Source of the DNA: Stercorarius parasiticus
Lineage: Eukaryota; Chordata; Aves; Charadriiformes; Stercorariidae
DNA length: 64,000 nt
NCBI GenBank assembly: GCA_013396915.1
Contig: VWZL01000328.1
Location: forward strand, 310,186 to 374,185
Reading direction: 5' to 3'
Every line of letters begins with the position of its first letter. Positions within the stretch are counted from its first letter, which is position 1. The notes beneath the pieces were generated by a model that was given only the letters and a program-made list of their open reading frames with translations, made no database searches and was not told where the DNA came from. Positions 23,398 through 39,300 of the stretch are shown here, piece after piece. Both the position numbers and the translations under genes were made by a program.

Positions 23398-24655
23398 AAG
23401 TAAAAATGATACTGACCGTGATCATGACCGTGAAGAACTGTAATCATTCCAAGTCATCACTACTCTACCGAGTTCACCAAGCCTAGCAACGGTGACCAGA
23501 TATTCAAGACTTAAATGCCAATACCAAACTGCATTTTAACATCTTTGGTCTACATTCCCTTACAACTTTTCTTGTTTATTTTTTATAACCACTTCTTAAC
23601 AATCTTAGATTTATTTTTTTTTAAATGAAGTTTTAGAGGGTATGATCTTCTTTTGCACAAATACTTGTATTTTTGAAGCTGATTCTTAATTATATGAAAG
23701 TGAACAAAAAAGTCTGGAAAGCATTGTTCACTGGAGCAGGTGGTAATTGTGCAAGAAAGGGGATCTTAACTAATTTAGATATAGTTTTTTCCAAATATTT
23801 CAAGTGAAATCTCTTACTGGAGTAATTTACAGATTTTTTTTGTTTTACAGATTATTCAGGTAAATATATGGTATCACAAAACAAAGATTTTTATAAAAAT
23901 ACAACATTTCCTAAAATTTGAAAAAAATATATTTCTTTGGATAAATTTTATACTGATATCTCTGTAACTCTTTCTGTTCTAAGGCCTCTCCTCTCTGTGG
24001 AGCAGAGATGGTGTGGCAGTCTATAGAGGAGAAGGAGTTGCAGACACATTTCTTCTGACTGAGCACTGTGTTCTTTTTGCACTTTGGTGCCAATGCTCAA
24101 CTTCTTGCAGACGTTTTGCTGTCTGCAGCATTCCAGATAAGGAAAGAAGGAAGAACAAAATATCTTTCTCTTCCAACAAGAGATGATCTAGGCAGCTTAA
24201 AACCTTAGTGCTTTTTTTTCTTACTGTGTCCAAACTTCAACACTTCCATTAGTTGAATACATGTGTAGAATGCTTGCTTTCTATTAAACTGCACTGTCTC
24301 CATGTTAGAACTGACATTTCTGTTATTGAGAAGGTCTATATTTCAGATGCTTCATCTAATGGTTGATGCAGGTTTTTACGATACCAAGTAAAAGTATACG
24401 ATGGACTCCATTCATAAAGTAGTAAGACAGTACCATCATTTGAGACTGCCATTGAGAAAACCTGTTAATTATTTCGGATTTTATTTTTATTTTGTTCTGC
24501 CGGGGGGGTTGGTTGTTTGCGGGGTTTTTTTTTGCTGTTGACTCTGTGTATAGTTAAAATGCCAAATTAGATTTATAGCAGCTTGAAGTTGTATTAAGTG
24601 ATATTTTGCTTTCTGTAATTCTGTTATAAAATAAAGTTGTTTATTCTCTGTATGA
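23398..24655 (+). other. EPB41L2: EPB41L2 terminal 3'-UTR exon
   Basis: The acceptor CCTCCTTTTTCTTCCAG is strong, and exon sequence begins AAGTAAAAATGATACTGACC. About 1.26 kb of AU-rich UTR follows, with several ATTTA/TTATTTTT stretches (for example 23575-23625) that could bind AU-rich-element proteins. It ends after an AATAAA at 24630-24635 followed by GTTGTTTATTCTCTGT, a GU-rich downstream element. The layout matches my memory that 4.1 genes have a spliced 3' UTR, but exon usage is inferred. Confidence 0.7.
24630..24635 (+). terminator. EPB41L2: EPB41L2 polyadenylation signal
   Basis: AATAAA in TTATAAAATAAAGTTG with a GU/U-rich sequence just downstream. It is the best-formed signal after the last acceptor. 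Confidence 0.7.
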
Positions 24656-27600
24656 CTTCGGCACTCAGACATAAGCTTGGAAGATATTTAAAGTGAGTAG
24701 GTCAGTTACAAGAACTGCAATTCTAGAAGCCACAGAACCTTGAAAAGCAGGGATTGGTACCAGTAGTCTCCAGGGTTACCAGAAGGGTGGCACGATTGTG
24801 GCGCTCCTGATACTGGTACTAAAGTATCAGTGTTCTTTAGACATCTTCCAGTAAGCATCCAGGTTTCTGTGGTTCAGGAAAAAATACTTGGATGCCAAAA
24901 AAGACGAGATTTGGACAGCACGGTGCAAGTTAAAATGCCCCTCATTTTAGTCTGCAAGGAGCTCTACTGAGTTCATGGAGTTAGGTTCTATGATCTTCAA
25001 GTAACAAAACAAATCATAATACTTGTCAGTATGTTCTTTTTCACTTCTGAGCAATGTAGTTTTGGTGCTATTCTCAGTTTAGACTGCTGCCATCTGTCAG
25101 CATGCTTGCTTAACAGAAATTCCTGTTAGTTTTGGCTTCATACAATTTGGATAACATAAGACAACAGTAACCAAGACGTTGATTTTGTATGCATATAGGT
25201 TTTCTCAATTACATCCCACATTACTCTGAAAAATAGCAGGTAATATTCTGACCTGCTTTTCTTCAAAAAGAGAGACATTCTGCCTTTCACAAAGGGGAAG
25301 AGAACCACACCCAGCCTAACGATGTAAGAACACTACCACAGCACTCTGCCAGAGTCGGGAGGTTGTCAAGAAGTGGCACGTTTGGGATATGTATGCGGAG
25401 GTCACAGTGGAGATATATGCATTTAAGGGGATGACTCAATGGCTTTTTCTTACAAAAGTGTGTAAGAAAAAGCTTTATAAATTCTTTGAGGTATTTTTGA
25501 TATGCTGTAGTATTAGTTGCAGAACTTGTTTGGTGGGCAGAAAGCGTATTACTTCCAATTCCTTACTGATTTGGATCTTTCCAATTTGTTAGACACTAGG
25601 TCAATATTGGGTTTTATTGCAATTGTATTTAATCCTTGTAACCGCTAATACAATATTTTTGAAAAAAATACTACTTTCACTGAGAGCTGTATTTCTTCAA
25701 GTAGTTATTAGAGCCTTTTGTCAGGGAAAAATCAGTAGTGCTTTCAGGTCACCATAGCTTGTGCATAGCTATCACTTCCGTTGATTAAACATGTACTAAT
25801 TAAACAACTGTTCTCATGCAGAAAAACTTAAGCCTTGAGTGTGATCAAACCTAAAAATAGTCAATTTTTATGGATTCTGGTTGTATGTAATTATTCAAAT
25901 GTTCTGGAATATTGTGCAAGTCTTGAGTTTTCATTGTTACTTTTTTATATATTATATCTGTAGCAAAAAATGCAACGTGCAACAAAAGAAATTGTTCTCG
26001 AGGCATTTCACAAGCTGGCTTTATAATATGTAGGCAATTCCAAATACAATTGCAGGCACATTTAATGAGAAGTTATTTCAGTAATTAATTCTGCTTAAAT
26101 ACTGAGAAAAGCGAGTCATGTGGATCCTACACAAAAATATGTAATACGTCTTTCTTTTTAATCATGATTACCTAAGGGTTCATAATAAACGTTGGAATTG
26201 TTCTACAGACTGTTTCCTAGAGAAAGGTTTCACAAAGGACAAGCAAGCAACTCTGGTGACAGGCTGTGGGGTTTTTTTTTTTTTTAAAATAAATTTCTTG
26301 CTCAAAGCAATGAGCAACTATAACACAGTGTTTATTGAAGTATTCTTCAATTTGACAACTCAAGCAACTTCTAGTTTGGCCACAGAAGAAATCAAATAGA
26401 TGGAATAAAATAAATGAATTGCTATGACCGAGGTCACAGTTTGTGAGATTTGATAGCGATCAGAACGGCAACTAACTGTACCCTTGGCCAGGATGCAGTG
26501 GGAGCTTCTCAGCTTTTAGGCACGTAAACTATGGAAGTGGGCTGCTTGGAGCAGCCGGAGTCCCGCACTGTTGACCTGACTACACCTCTGGAAGGCTTGA
26601 AACTGTTTTGATTTTTCAGGCTGCTCAGTAGTTTGGGATTTTTATACTGCACTTGAAATAAGATACTTGGATTAGTAATATTAGTACAAATTACAAGCAT
26701 TAGAAATGCTGCTAATACCTGTAGTGTTAAATTATTCTGTTTGGCATGAAGCGTTTTTGGGGGTAAATATACATGAATGGCTGTACTAGGCCAGGCTAAA
26801 TGACTAACACTGCCAGAGTCCTGTCTCTGAGGCTACTGGTAGTTGTGGAGGGGTGTGTGTAAAAATAAGTACTGGACTAGAAAGTAGTACCTTCCCAAAT
26901 ATTCTTCCAGCTTTCAACAATTTTCAAAGACTTCCTGGTCTATCAGTCTTTCATATTTATCTGCCTCTGTGCATTTTTGGCTAATTGCTTCTAAAAAACT
27001 TCCTCTGGCAGGCGCTTTCACCATTCCATGTGTCTTAAGAAAAAAAACCACCTTTCATTTTTTTTGAGCCTGCCTCTGCTAGCTTCGTTTGATAGCACCA
27101 CTGCAGATACTAGAAGAGACACCTAACAGTTATTCTCTCTTCAGACATTCCCCAGCCAAAAGCTATTCCACAATTCTTTATCATTCTTACCACCTTTCTC
27201 TGTACCCTTCCTACTTAAATACTGAGACTTTAAATTTTCTTCTGGGACGTGAAGAGGAAGCAATCACAGGTAGGCAGCAAGGTTTAAAACATGCTTACTG
27301 GTTGTAGATGGAGAGGAATCCTAGCTTCACATTATTGCTAGTGACAGGAAGACAGAGGACTCCTTAGTGATAACAATAATTGAAAACAAATTATTTCTGT
27401 GCAATCACTGTTTTCATATATATTTAGAGAATGCTTTTATAATTTGTCTAGGAAAAGACTTAGTTCCGTGGTGTTACTTAAATATATATTTTAACTTTTC
27501 AAAGGAATTATGTAAGATACCATGATGTGTTTTATGCCAGTACCATGAAAACAGAGATATTTCTTGACACTATTCAGTAATGGAACTGAAAACAGCAAGG

Positions 27601-30600
27601 CCTGAGATTTTCATGACATGTTACCGAGTGTTGAATACCTACATGGCAGCAATTACAGCTCAATAAGCAGTTATGTCAAAGGCATCCAGTGTAACCATAT
27701 GGTGTTCTCTTCAGTATCCACACCACCATTTTACAGTAAAGTGCTGTTAAAGAGCGATACCACTCTTCAACATTTTAAATCTCTCTATTCTCAGTCATTT
27801 TATTAAATCCACAAAATCAATTTCATACTGTGGTAAGACTTGATAAACTTCAGTTTTGTATCTTTACATATGGTCCAGGCCAGTCTTTTCTTGGGTGGTG
27901 GGGGACTGGATGTTTGGAATTGGGGAGATGTTTGCATTACTATTCGTTTAGCCTCTGATCAGAATCCAAAATCACTACTTCTCTAGTGGCAGCATCTTTC
28001 TTAAATATAAAAAGTCACTTCTTTGCAGCAGCTGTCTCAACTTCGCTGCAAAGGATTGCGTAGATTGTGGTTAATAAAAGGAAGAATATATTACAGAGAG
28101 TACTTAAAGGTTTTCTTTAAAGATATCAGTATCACAGAAGTTTAGGTACTCGGGTAAACAGTCACTGGTGTGTCTGAAGAGTGGACTCTCTTTCACTTCA
28201 AAGCTGCTGGTTGGTCTAATTAGAAAGCAATTCGTTATCTAAGGATTATGTAGGAAAACAGGAACTGTTCCATAGCACAGGATGCTGAATCAGTTGGCAG
28301 CGTGTCCTGCGTGTTGCAAGGATATGTACCAGCTGCTTCTGAGGAAATGGTCAGACACTTAAATAGCAAATGATGAAATAACATACCTCTGGAGAGGTAG
28401 AGAGTCATGGTAGGAGGCCAGTAGGTCAGACTTAATGGTTCTGTACCATGATTTTTCTGGGCGAGACAGCTGTAAGTAGGGGTGGATCATGAGAATCAAA
28501 CTTTCAGACCTCTCTTCTTAGACACAATGTCATACCTGATTTTTACTTTTGCATCTTTGTCATCTGCAGTGTATTTGATCTTTAACATCACAGCCTCCAG
28601 GAACATTGATGCTGAAGAAACTGAGTAACCAGGAGAACAGACCTTTTTATCTCTGTTAATAATAGCTATATGAGTTAAGACCACTTTTCTTAAGAATCTT
28701 GATGTATTACATCTTGGTGTCTCAATCTCTGTGTCACATAACTATTCATAAATACACTGCTGATGCTCCATAATAACTGTCTCTTGTTATTTTTTAGTGA
28801 ACCTTAAATATTTTACATAATGACATAGATCTAAGCTTAGAAGCATTAAAAATGAAACAAAGCATCACATTCTTTTCCATCATCACTGCTTTCAGGGGAT
28901 CGTGATGGATCCTTCAGTGAGAGCAGCATTATTTTGTTTGCTTATTGCCAGCACTTAAAGTGCAAGAGCAGAGTTCGCTAGAGGTGGGAGTAGAGCAACA
29001 TCAAGACCTTTTGAGACTTGACCTTTACAGTCAAGTCTGGATGTACTTGGTGTAAAGAAAGCGTGCACTCCTTTGGTCTATGCAGTACTCGGCCTGCCAG
29101 GCAATGTAGAAGCCCAGGTATGAGAGGAGCTCAGGGAGCAGGTGCTCCCCAGTGTCCCGAGCAGCTGTGGATGTAAGGTCCGCTCAGCAGCTGGTTGATG
29201 GGCAGCTGTTGCGATTTCCTGTTTGAGAGCTGCTTTTGGAGTGCTGCTTCCCTTATGCTCTCTGAAACACATCATGTTTTTTGCTAGTCAAATGAAGTTT
29301 CTGGTGTGAAGTTTAAGAACTGAAGGACCGCGCACTTCTACTGGGAAGAACAAGTTCATACAAAGAGTAAAATCAGAAGAAAGCACTTGTGGCACGATCG
29401 TAGGTGGGGCACCTTGAACACACAGAGAACGTGTTAATGGGCATCTGGAGTGAATTGCCAGCTGGAGGTGGGGAGCCTTGTAATTGAACTGCACATTCCT
29501 CTGCCAGCTGACTGAGATGATAAACTTGTTTTTACTGTCTTTGCTCTTGTGGGTTTTGTTGTGGTTCTCTTACAGGGTTGTGTCCTTTGAAGTCAAAGTC
29601 CATATGCCTATCTTGGGTTTAACTTTTGATATTTGTGTTAACGCGGTGACTTCTGAATAAATGCCTGGCTTTTTCCCCCCAGCACCTTCTGCTGATTTCA
29701 AATGGAACTACAAAGTACTTTGCTTTTTCAGACAGAGGTAATTCTTTTGGGAACCTAAATGGAGACTACTGGATTGAATTATAGGTACTTGCATTTAAGC
29801 ATTCTAACCTTTACTTTTATTATACAAATGCTCTTTCCCAATAACAAACAATTGGCTCTTCACCTGCTCAATGCAATATGTTCTATGTTATTTGCGTAGA
29901 TGTGTAAACCAGTGTGATGCATTAAGTAGTTTTAAAAATAGGATAGTATTAAAATGTGATAGAGGACTGTTACATACAGTAAAGGTACTTTCTGGTTGAA
30001 TCCTGTTTTCATCTCACAGACTTTGATAAATTACAGTGTTTCTTAAACCTGTGGTCATGGCCTCAGTGTTTTTATAAAATGATCCAAAGGAGTTCTTAAA
30101 AGTCTATGAGAACTGACATTGCGCAAAAACACACATAATCTCTGACAAGGCATTATCCACTTTGTTCTTGCAGGGTGGGTAATGACAAAAAGCTGTAATG
30201 AAAGGTAATTGCCGACAGCGATTGCTAGCAGATAGGGACAGTGACTATCAGGGACAGTAACGATAGTCACTTCTCATTCTTCATCAGTTTGGTTTAAACT
30301 TGAGAGTCAGAAATGGAGAAGCCAAAAGGCAATAGTACTTTCAAACAGTTTGAGTTGCATTTTTGTGGGTCACTTGGAGTCTATCTGAGGTGCACTAAAA
30401 ATTGTACATCTACAGCTAATGGCGGGGGGGAAGGAGATTGTTTTGGTTTTTTGTGCATGTGACAAATGAAACGCAAAAAAAGAAAACTCCATACTTGTGG
30501 GTTTTTTTAATTTGAGAAATCATCCATTTGTCCTTAAACTAGAATAACAACTGCTTTACAGAATACTGACTGAATCTTTTCATGGTTTCAAAATTTAGCA

Positions 30601-31200
30601 CAGAGAAGTCCTTTTGTTTCCCATCACTGCTATATTTCGCTTCCAAATTCTATGGAAAGCATACTTTACAAACCCTACAATCTTTCCCAAAGTATACAAG
30701 TTAATAAAAAAAAAGTCAGTTCCCCTTTATCACCCTTCTCAATTTCCTGGATGTCAGTGCTTGATATGAACTTGCTGTTTATGCGTCTTCCATTTAATAA
30801 GACTGCCTTTCCTTGTATACGGGAGCTCATCTCTCTCGGGAGTTTGTTACACCGCTTTCTTCTTATTAGGCTAGGGAAGGGCTAGTGAGAGAGGTGCCTT
30901 CCCTCCCCTCAAATCCTGCGTCCTGTAAGGGAACTGACACAGTACATTGCAGGAGGTCTCTGGTGTGCGGTGAGTTGCGTAAAGTGCTGCTTGCTTGGCC
31001 TCATGTGAGAAAGCAAAACTGTTAAAGGACCTTTTTGAACGGCGGCAGCAGCTGTTTCGTCTGTACGGCACAGCACTCATCTCCGCTCCGTTTTGTTTTC
31101 CTCCGTGGTATTTATCTACAGTGGGTTATTTTTAAACCTGCAGAGCTGAGGGCTGGGTTTAAGCTTGCTTCCTGAGACATGAGACTCCCTTAAATGTCCT
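24656..31200. other. Intergenic region between convergent EPB41L2 and SMLR1
   Basis: About 6.5 kb without a recognisable exon. A 9-bp inverted repeat lies at 30241-30270. The SMLR1 3' UTR must occupy part of the right end, but no canonical minus-strand AATAAA lies within the first kilobase below the stop. Weak variants only (GATAAA-like near 31111, ATTAAA near 30794) are present. Confidence 0.7.
30241..30270. repeat. Inverted repeat, 9-bp arms
   Basis: GTGACTATC (30241-30249) and GATAGTCAC (30262-30270) are exact reverse complements around a 12-nt loop. The segment also has a tandem GGGACAGTGAC / GGGACAGTAAC similarity. Confidence 0.75.
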
Positions 31201-31313
31201 TCAGTTCTTGCATTTCTTCTCTTTTGGTCCAGATCTCCTGGGTTTCTGCCACTGGCCGTGGTAATTCAGGAAGGCCTTTGCGGGGTCTTGTGCCATGGCC
31301 AGTTCCTCATTAA
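31201..31313 (-). CDS. SMLR1: SMLR1 coding exon 2 (C-terminal tail)
   Basis: The minus-strand acceptor TTTGGTTTATTTTTCAG precedes TTAATGAGG. The first two bases complete the split codon as GTT (Val), giving VNEELAMAQDPAKAFLNYHG and then a basic tail QWQKPRRSGPKEKKCKN with TGA at 31203-31201. Together 133 + 113 nt make 82 codons including the stop. VNEEL is shared with human SMLR1 and the rest is divergent. Confidence 0.9.
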
Positions 31314-34669
<3,356 letters not shown>

Positions 34670-34716
34670 CTATGGCAACCGTGCTGAGCAAGATCCTTCA
34701 GATCTCCAAGTGTGGA

Positions 34717-34728
34717 CCTTATTTATCT
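34717..34728 (-). promoter_or_regulatory. TATA-like element of SMLR1
   Basis: The minus strand reads AGATAAATAAGG about 54-65 nt upstream of the ATG. This would put transcription initiation near 34690 with a very short leader. The match is imperfect and the placement is inferred. Confidence 0.35.
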
Positions 34729-34790
34729 GCTTTCTTCCTTTTTTCCCCTGCATCCACGTTCTGCCCTTTGCTCGGGCCATTATCTCTTTT

Positions 34791-34809
34791 TGGACTTTGG
34801 TTTGTTTGT
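34791..34809 (-). promoter_or_regulatory. HNF4-type and FOXA-type motif pair upstream of SMLR1
   Basis: CAAAGTCCA (minus strand, 34799-34791) is the HNF4-specific motif. Four bases away, TGTTTGT (34803-34809, + strand) matches the forkhead/FOXA core. The pair lies about 130 nt upstream of the SMLR1 ATG, a sensible proximal-promoter position for a liver-enriched gene. Confidence 0.45.
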
Positions 34810-35610
34810 GTAGGCCTGTGATTCCCAGTAGGACTGGAGTTCACTTGCAAAGTTACTCAGCCACAAAGTTTAAAAGGGCATTTTGAAATAATGTAAGGCT
34901 TTGAAACCTTTGGATATGTCGGGCTGGGCAGAGCTCAGTATGTCTGAGCTGCTCCTTTTGAGCAATATGGGTTCCATCACCTGCTAATGTTGTACAGGCT
35001 GTTCTGAATAATGAGCACCCTCTTTCTAGATATACTATTAATTTTACATTAGATCTCAAATGCTTGCTCAGGGTGAAGACCCTGTTATGCATACCACACA
35101 GGCATAGATGAGGCCTCTGCTCTGAAGAGTTTTCAAACCAGACCATTGAGGCAGCCAGCAAGTGACCGAGTGGGTGCTGTACCAACAGCGTTTTTTCCAA
35201 AGAGCAGCTGCAGAACAGTGAAACTCAGGACGGTTTCTTTTTCAGCAAAATTGAAAATATGTGATTTTATGGGGTGGGGCAAAGGATTCAAGAACCTTTT
35301 AAACATTCAAGTAACCAGGTTTGAGGTGTTCAGTTTTTCCCATCTGGTCACCAGCCTACGGCAGAACTGTGGCTAGGATGCATTGATTGGTTTAAAAAGA
35401 TGATTAGTCATTTGATGGCCCTTCCCTACACCTGCAGGTTTCTGAAAACATCTGGGTAGTAGACCTGACATCTTGGAAGTACTGTTTCATGCAGGCTGCA
35501 TTGACTTCACTTGGGGGCAATGCAGAATCTCCCTGCTTGACCTGCCCTTGTGCTTGAATTGCAGCAGAGACGTGCTTCAGGTTGTTAGAGATCAGGTTAG
35601 TCTACCTGAA

Positions 35611-35667
35611 CATTGAGTTCAGGCTTACCAAAGCTATCAAATCATTGAGTTCAGGCTTATCAAATGC
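35611..35667. repeat. Short tandem duplication, 32-bp period
   Basis: CATTGAGTTCAGGCTTACCA recurs as CATTGAGTTCAGGCTTATCA 32 bp later, with similar CAAAG/CAAAT continuations. There are two copies only. Confidence 0.75.
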
Positions 35668-36261
35668 CTACTGAAGGCATCAGGTAACCTTAAGCATTGT
35701 GGGTTTGTGGCTTCAGCAGCTTGTTGTGACATGGACAAAAAATCTGGCTCATTTCATGTGCATTGGAGAGATGGTAAGGATTTTACTTGTTTAATACCTA
35801 CCAAATATGAAATTGAACCATGGGCCCAAGGTGAAAAAAAACATTTTGAGAGCAGTTCTCTCTGGGCATCCAGAAAGGATGTACAAGATTTGCTTGACTA
35901 ATTGGGTAGGTGGGTAGGCTGGAGCCAATGGGAAATGCAGTAGATTTGTAGATTTTCAGGGGAAAAGAGGCATTTATGTTTTCGCTAGGTTTTTTTCACC
36001 TTCTGTATTCAAAAGGCAAATAACCTCACCTAATAATTATTTTAAGTTTGTATTTTTTTTTTGAACTGTAACATATTTGAGATCCTCCCTTTGTGACAAG
36101 AAGTGATGGAGAATATCACGCTTGCAGGCAAATTCCTGGTTTTGTTAATCACCTGCTGTTGTGATTGATGAAAGAACAAATGGAGCATGCCTTATTTCAT
36201 GCTTATATTTGTTTGGCTTCGGCTTCTAACTATTACATCTTTTTCTGCCTTTTCCCACTAG

Positions 36262-36346
36262 ATGTTTGACCTCATTCGTAAAGTGCTTTATGATCTACTG
36301 ATGAAAAGCATGGATTAAAAGCCAGGTGGTCAGGATATTAATATTA
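36262..36346 (+). mobile_element. Ancient amniote retroposon tail (probable)
   Basis: CTCATTCGTAAAGTGCTTTA, then GATCTACTGATGAAAAGC, a degraded TATAAAAGC-like word and ATTAATATTATTAT resemble a tail I remember from old amniote SINE/LINE-type repeats (AAAGCGCTTTGAGATCTACTG, ATGAAAAGCGCTATATAA, then ATT repeats). I cannot name the family with certainty. Confidence 0.5.
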
Positions 36347-39300
36347 TTATAGGCCCATCTGTTGCCAGATAACTCCTTCCTTGCATAGATACCTGTCAGC
36401 TGTGATCAATAAATTCCTTAAACTCTTTTTTTTTTTTTTTTTTGCACATAAAAAGTTAATTCAGTTTTTTTTTTCAGGTTATCGTGGATGTTAGTGTTCT
36501 GGTCTGTAAAACAGTTGCAATATTTGGATGAACCCTCTTCCAGATCCTTTAAAAGTTCCTTCCTAACTTGTGTTCTTAAAAAAAAAAAACCAACAACAGT
36601 ATCTTGAGCAATCTGAGAGCTCAGCCTGCGAAAGTAAAGTCTGTGACTGAATTCCAAGCATTGTGACATTACAAAACGAGCCAGGGGGGTATTTCTCTTC
36701 GATACGCGTGCATGGCTCACAGTGACATTAATGGGAACTAAATGCCTGCATACAAGGGCAAAACAGTCACTTGGATTTTTTAATTGGTTTTCCTGGTGCG
36801 CCTGAGATATTAGTTCTTTCTGTCAAATCCGCGTCAGGGGAGATGATGGAGTATGTACCTGCCTTGCTTGTCACACCTGACTGTCGTGGGGCCGGACAGC
36901 TGGTGGAGGCAGAGCAGACAGCTTGGAAGTGGTTAGTTTCTGCCCAGGAAGAATAAGAAGAATTCTCAACCCTCAATGTTTGTACAACCTCCCTGTGACA
37001 TGGCAGGTGTCCGCTCCGGTCACAGCAGACACGTAAAGCAAGTTTCTGTATTGAGGCGGGACAAATGCCGGTGGAAACAAGGTTAAACATGTTTTTACCG
37101 GGAAGGCCGGGATGGTGGCGGGTGTGCGTACAGCCACGGGGAGCTCCGCTGACGCGCAGGGAGTGGTATTGGGCAGAGGGGGGCTTTGGCAAGCCCCAGT
37201 CTGCAGTGGCGATGCCTCACGCGTCTCAGCTCTGCCACTGCATCTTCCACAGCCAAAGGAAAACTGGGAAAGGTGGGCCAGGCGTGGATTAGTAATGCAG
37301 GAACATGTGGTTTCCTGGATGATCTGTGAAGCTTGTGTGTATTTGGGAAAACAGCTGGATTCCACAAACTTTGCGAAAATGTCAGTGACTTCTCACTAGT
37401 TGTAAAGAAGCGACCGATTGCTCGTCACCCCCCTGGGGTTGCCGGCCCTGCTGTACAGGGCGGACCTGCCGAAAGCCCCCTTTCTGGCTCACAAGAAATT
37501 TGGCCATTTAAAAATTTTCCTTTTGGCTTGAATCAGAAACTTAATTTCCTGTGAAATGGAATTTAAGGAACATTAATTTCAGAGCTACTAAAACTCTTAT
37601 TTCAGCTGTATCATTTTGATTATTTACATAAAATATGAACACAAATGAATTCATTCGAGCTTTAAATGACTTCTGTTTCCAAGACCTGCCAACTAACATT
37701 AGATATGGTGAACATCACGCCTACCTTGTTGGAAGGAATTACTTTAACTTTTCATCTTTGTGTGCGTTAAGCAACACGTTCTTGTTGAATGTTTTGATTC
37801 AATTACAGTTTCCAAAGGAAAACTTTCTTTTCAAGTTTTTAGGTGGCTTTACTAGGGAATACAAAAAGGGAAAATAATACCTATTGGAGCTGAGGGAAAG
37901 AAGTAAGGTCTGCCTGTGGAGACACAACCACAATAAACCAAAGAAATCCCTAGTTATTGCAGGTGTTTGAGAGCCTTTTGGGTGGTAACCAAGACGCACA
38001 CGTTCTGTAAAGGCAAATCGCCAGCGTGCACGGCAGCTGAACTGGCAGAGCTGAGGTTGCTCTTTCTCAGGGAAAACACTGAAGAGGTTTCTACGAGACC
38101 GGAATTTTTTTTAAAAAAATCAATATTTCTGTAATTATGGTGGAAAGGGGAGGAGGGGGTTCGGTCCGGGCTCAGTAAGGACAGAGCCTTCCAGCACAGA
38201 CCAGCAAACTCCCATTTCTCCCTGAGCCAGCGCTGAAACTGGCCCCACGGGGATGGATATTCCACAGGTGTCCCCTGGCCCAGGAAGGGTGTTGGTAAAC
38301 TGTGTCCACTGCTCAGGAGACACATTTTGAATGGAAAAAGGGCTTTAGTTTCCTGGTCTCTCAAGCTAAAAGGCTTCCTGAAAAGTGTATTAATTTTATT
38401 AAATTTAGATGCTAATTGTGCATTTAGATCTCATCTTTCTCCTGGATGTTGTGCTAGAACACAAAAATCCTTTATTTTCCTCTTCAACTTAAATTCGATA
38501 AAGGCTATTAGATCAGGTAGTTTGATATCTTTATCATTACAGGCAGTTTCATTTCCTTCCATGTCCTTGTAAAATCCAATAGATTGATTGATTGAGACTT
38601 GTTTTCCTGAAAAGCTTTTAGCCTTGGTTTGAAAACACGAGGAGACGGAGAATCATCTGTCCCTCTCCATGGCTTCTTCATGCTGTAAAATGCTCACCTT
38701 GTGTGTGGTTTAGAGTTTGCCACCCTTCTGCTTCCAGCTGCTCGTTCTGCTTGCCCCTTCCTCACTGGGTCAGGGAGAGTTTGGGGACCCCATATCTTTT
38801 CCCCTGTGAAAGTACTTATGCCTTGCAATGTCACTTCTTGATCTCTTTCCCGTTAAACTCCATGCAGGGGTCTTTTAATTCCTTACACTAGGAATTTTTT
38901 TTGCCCACCCTTGAAACATCCTTGCAGGTTTTCTGCGTGTTGTGATTTTTAAAGATACCTTTTGAAATGTGGGCACACCAAAGGCTGAGATCTTGTAATC
39001 ATGTCACCTGTGGCACTCCTGAAGGTAAAATTATGTCTTTATTTGCACTTGCTGCTCTGCTGTTCACTCATCGGAAGGGCTTATTAGCTGTGATTACTGG
39101 AGCGTTTGGAGGCACTTGCGGCATTGCACACCTGCGCTGGGTCTCAGTCCTTGGCAGGATTGGGGTTTCCCAGGGCAATCTTTAACAAGATTAACAACCT
39201 CTTAATCTTGCTTCTAAATGTAAAACTTTGCTTTGGAAATGTTGCAATGCTCTTTCTTGTAATAAACGCAGCCTCTCAAATGATCCAGATCACGCAGCCT

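Larger units (their letters stand above)
1..24655 (+). other. EPB41L2: EPB41L2 gene, 3' half (protein 4.1G)
   Basis: This span covers the last coding exons and 3' UTR of a band 4.1 family gene. 4.1 proteins are submembrane adaptors. An N-terminal FERM domain (upstream of this window) binds membrane proteins, a central region binds spectrin and actin, and the C-terminal domain binds receptors and other partners. Eight coding exons at 32-320, 2300-2332, 5387-5533, 11275-11835, 13701-13823, 14348-14446, 16552-16632 and 19253-19360 join in one frame. After the first exon every junction is phase 0, so cassettes can be skipped without a frameshift. I assign the EPB41L2 paralogue because exon 11275-11835 starts SSHETLDIVEEKK and ends VSHVDIDVAPQIICCSE, and the terminal domain starts PPVVKTEMVTISD. 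I remember these as EPB41L2-like and unlike EPB41, EPB41L1 or EPB41L3. The convergent neighbour SMLR1 agrees with this. The 3' end is set by an AATAAA at 24630. Confidence 0.93.

Noticed and set aside
34853..35200. 115-codon minus-strand frame upstream of SMLR1
   Set aside because: It lies upstream of the likely promoter, has no family resemblance, and does not connect in frame or by clear splice sites to SMLR1.
37095..37399. Cluster of overlapping frames on both strands near 37.1 kb
   Set aside because: Local GC increase removes stop codons in several frames at once, so the frames shadow each other and none has protein features.
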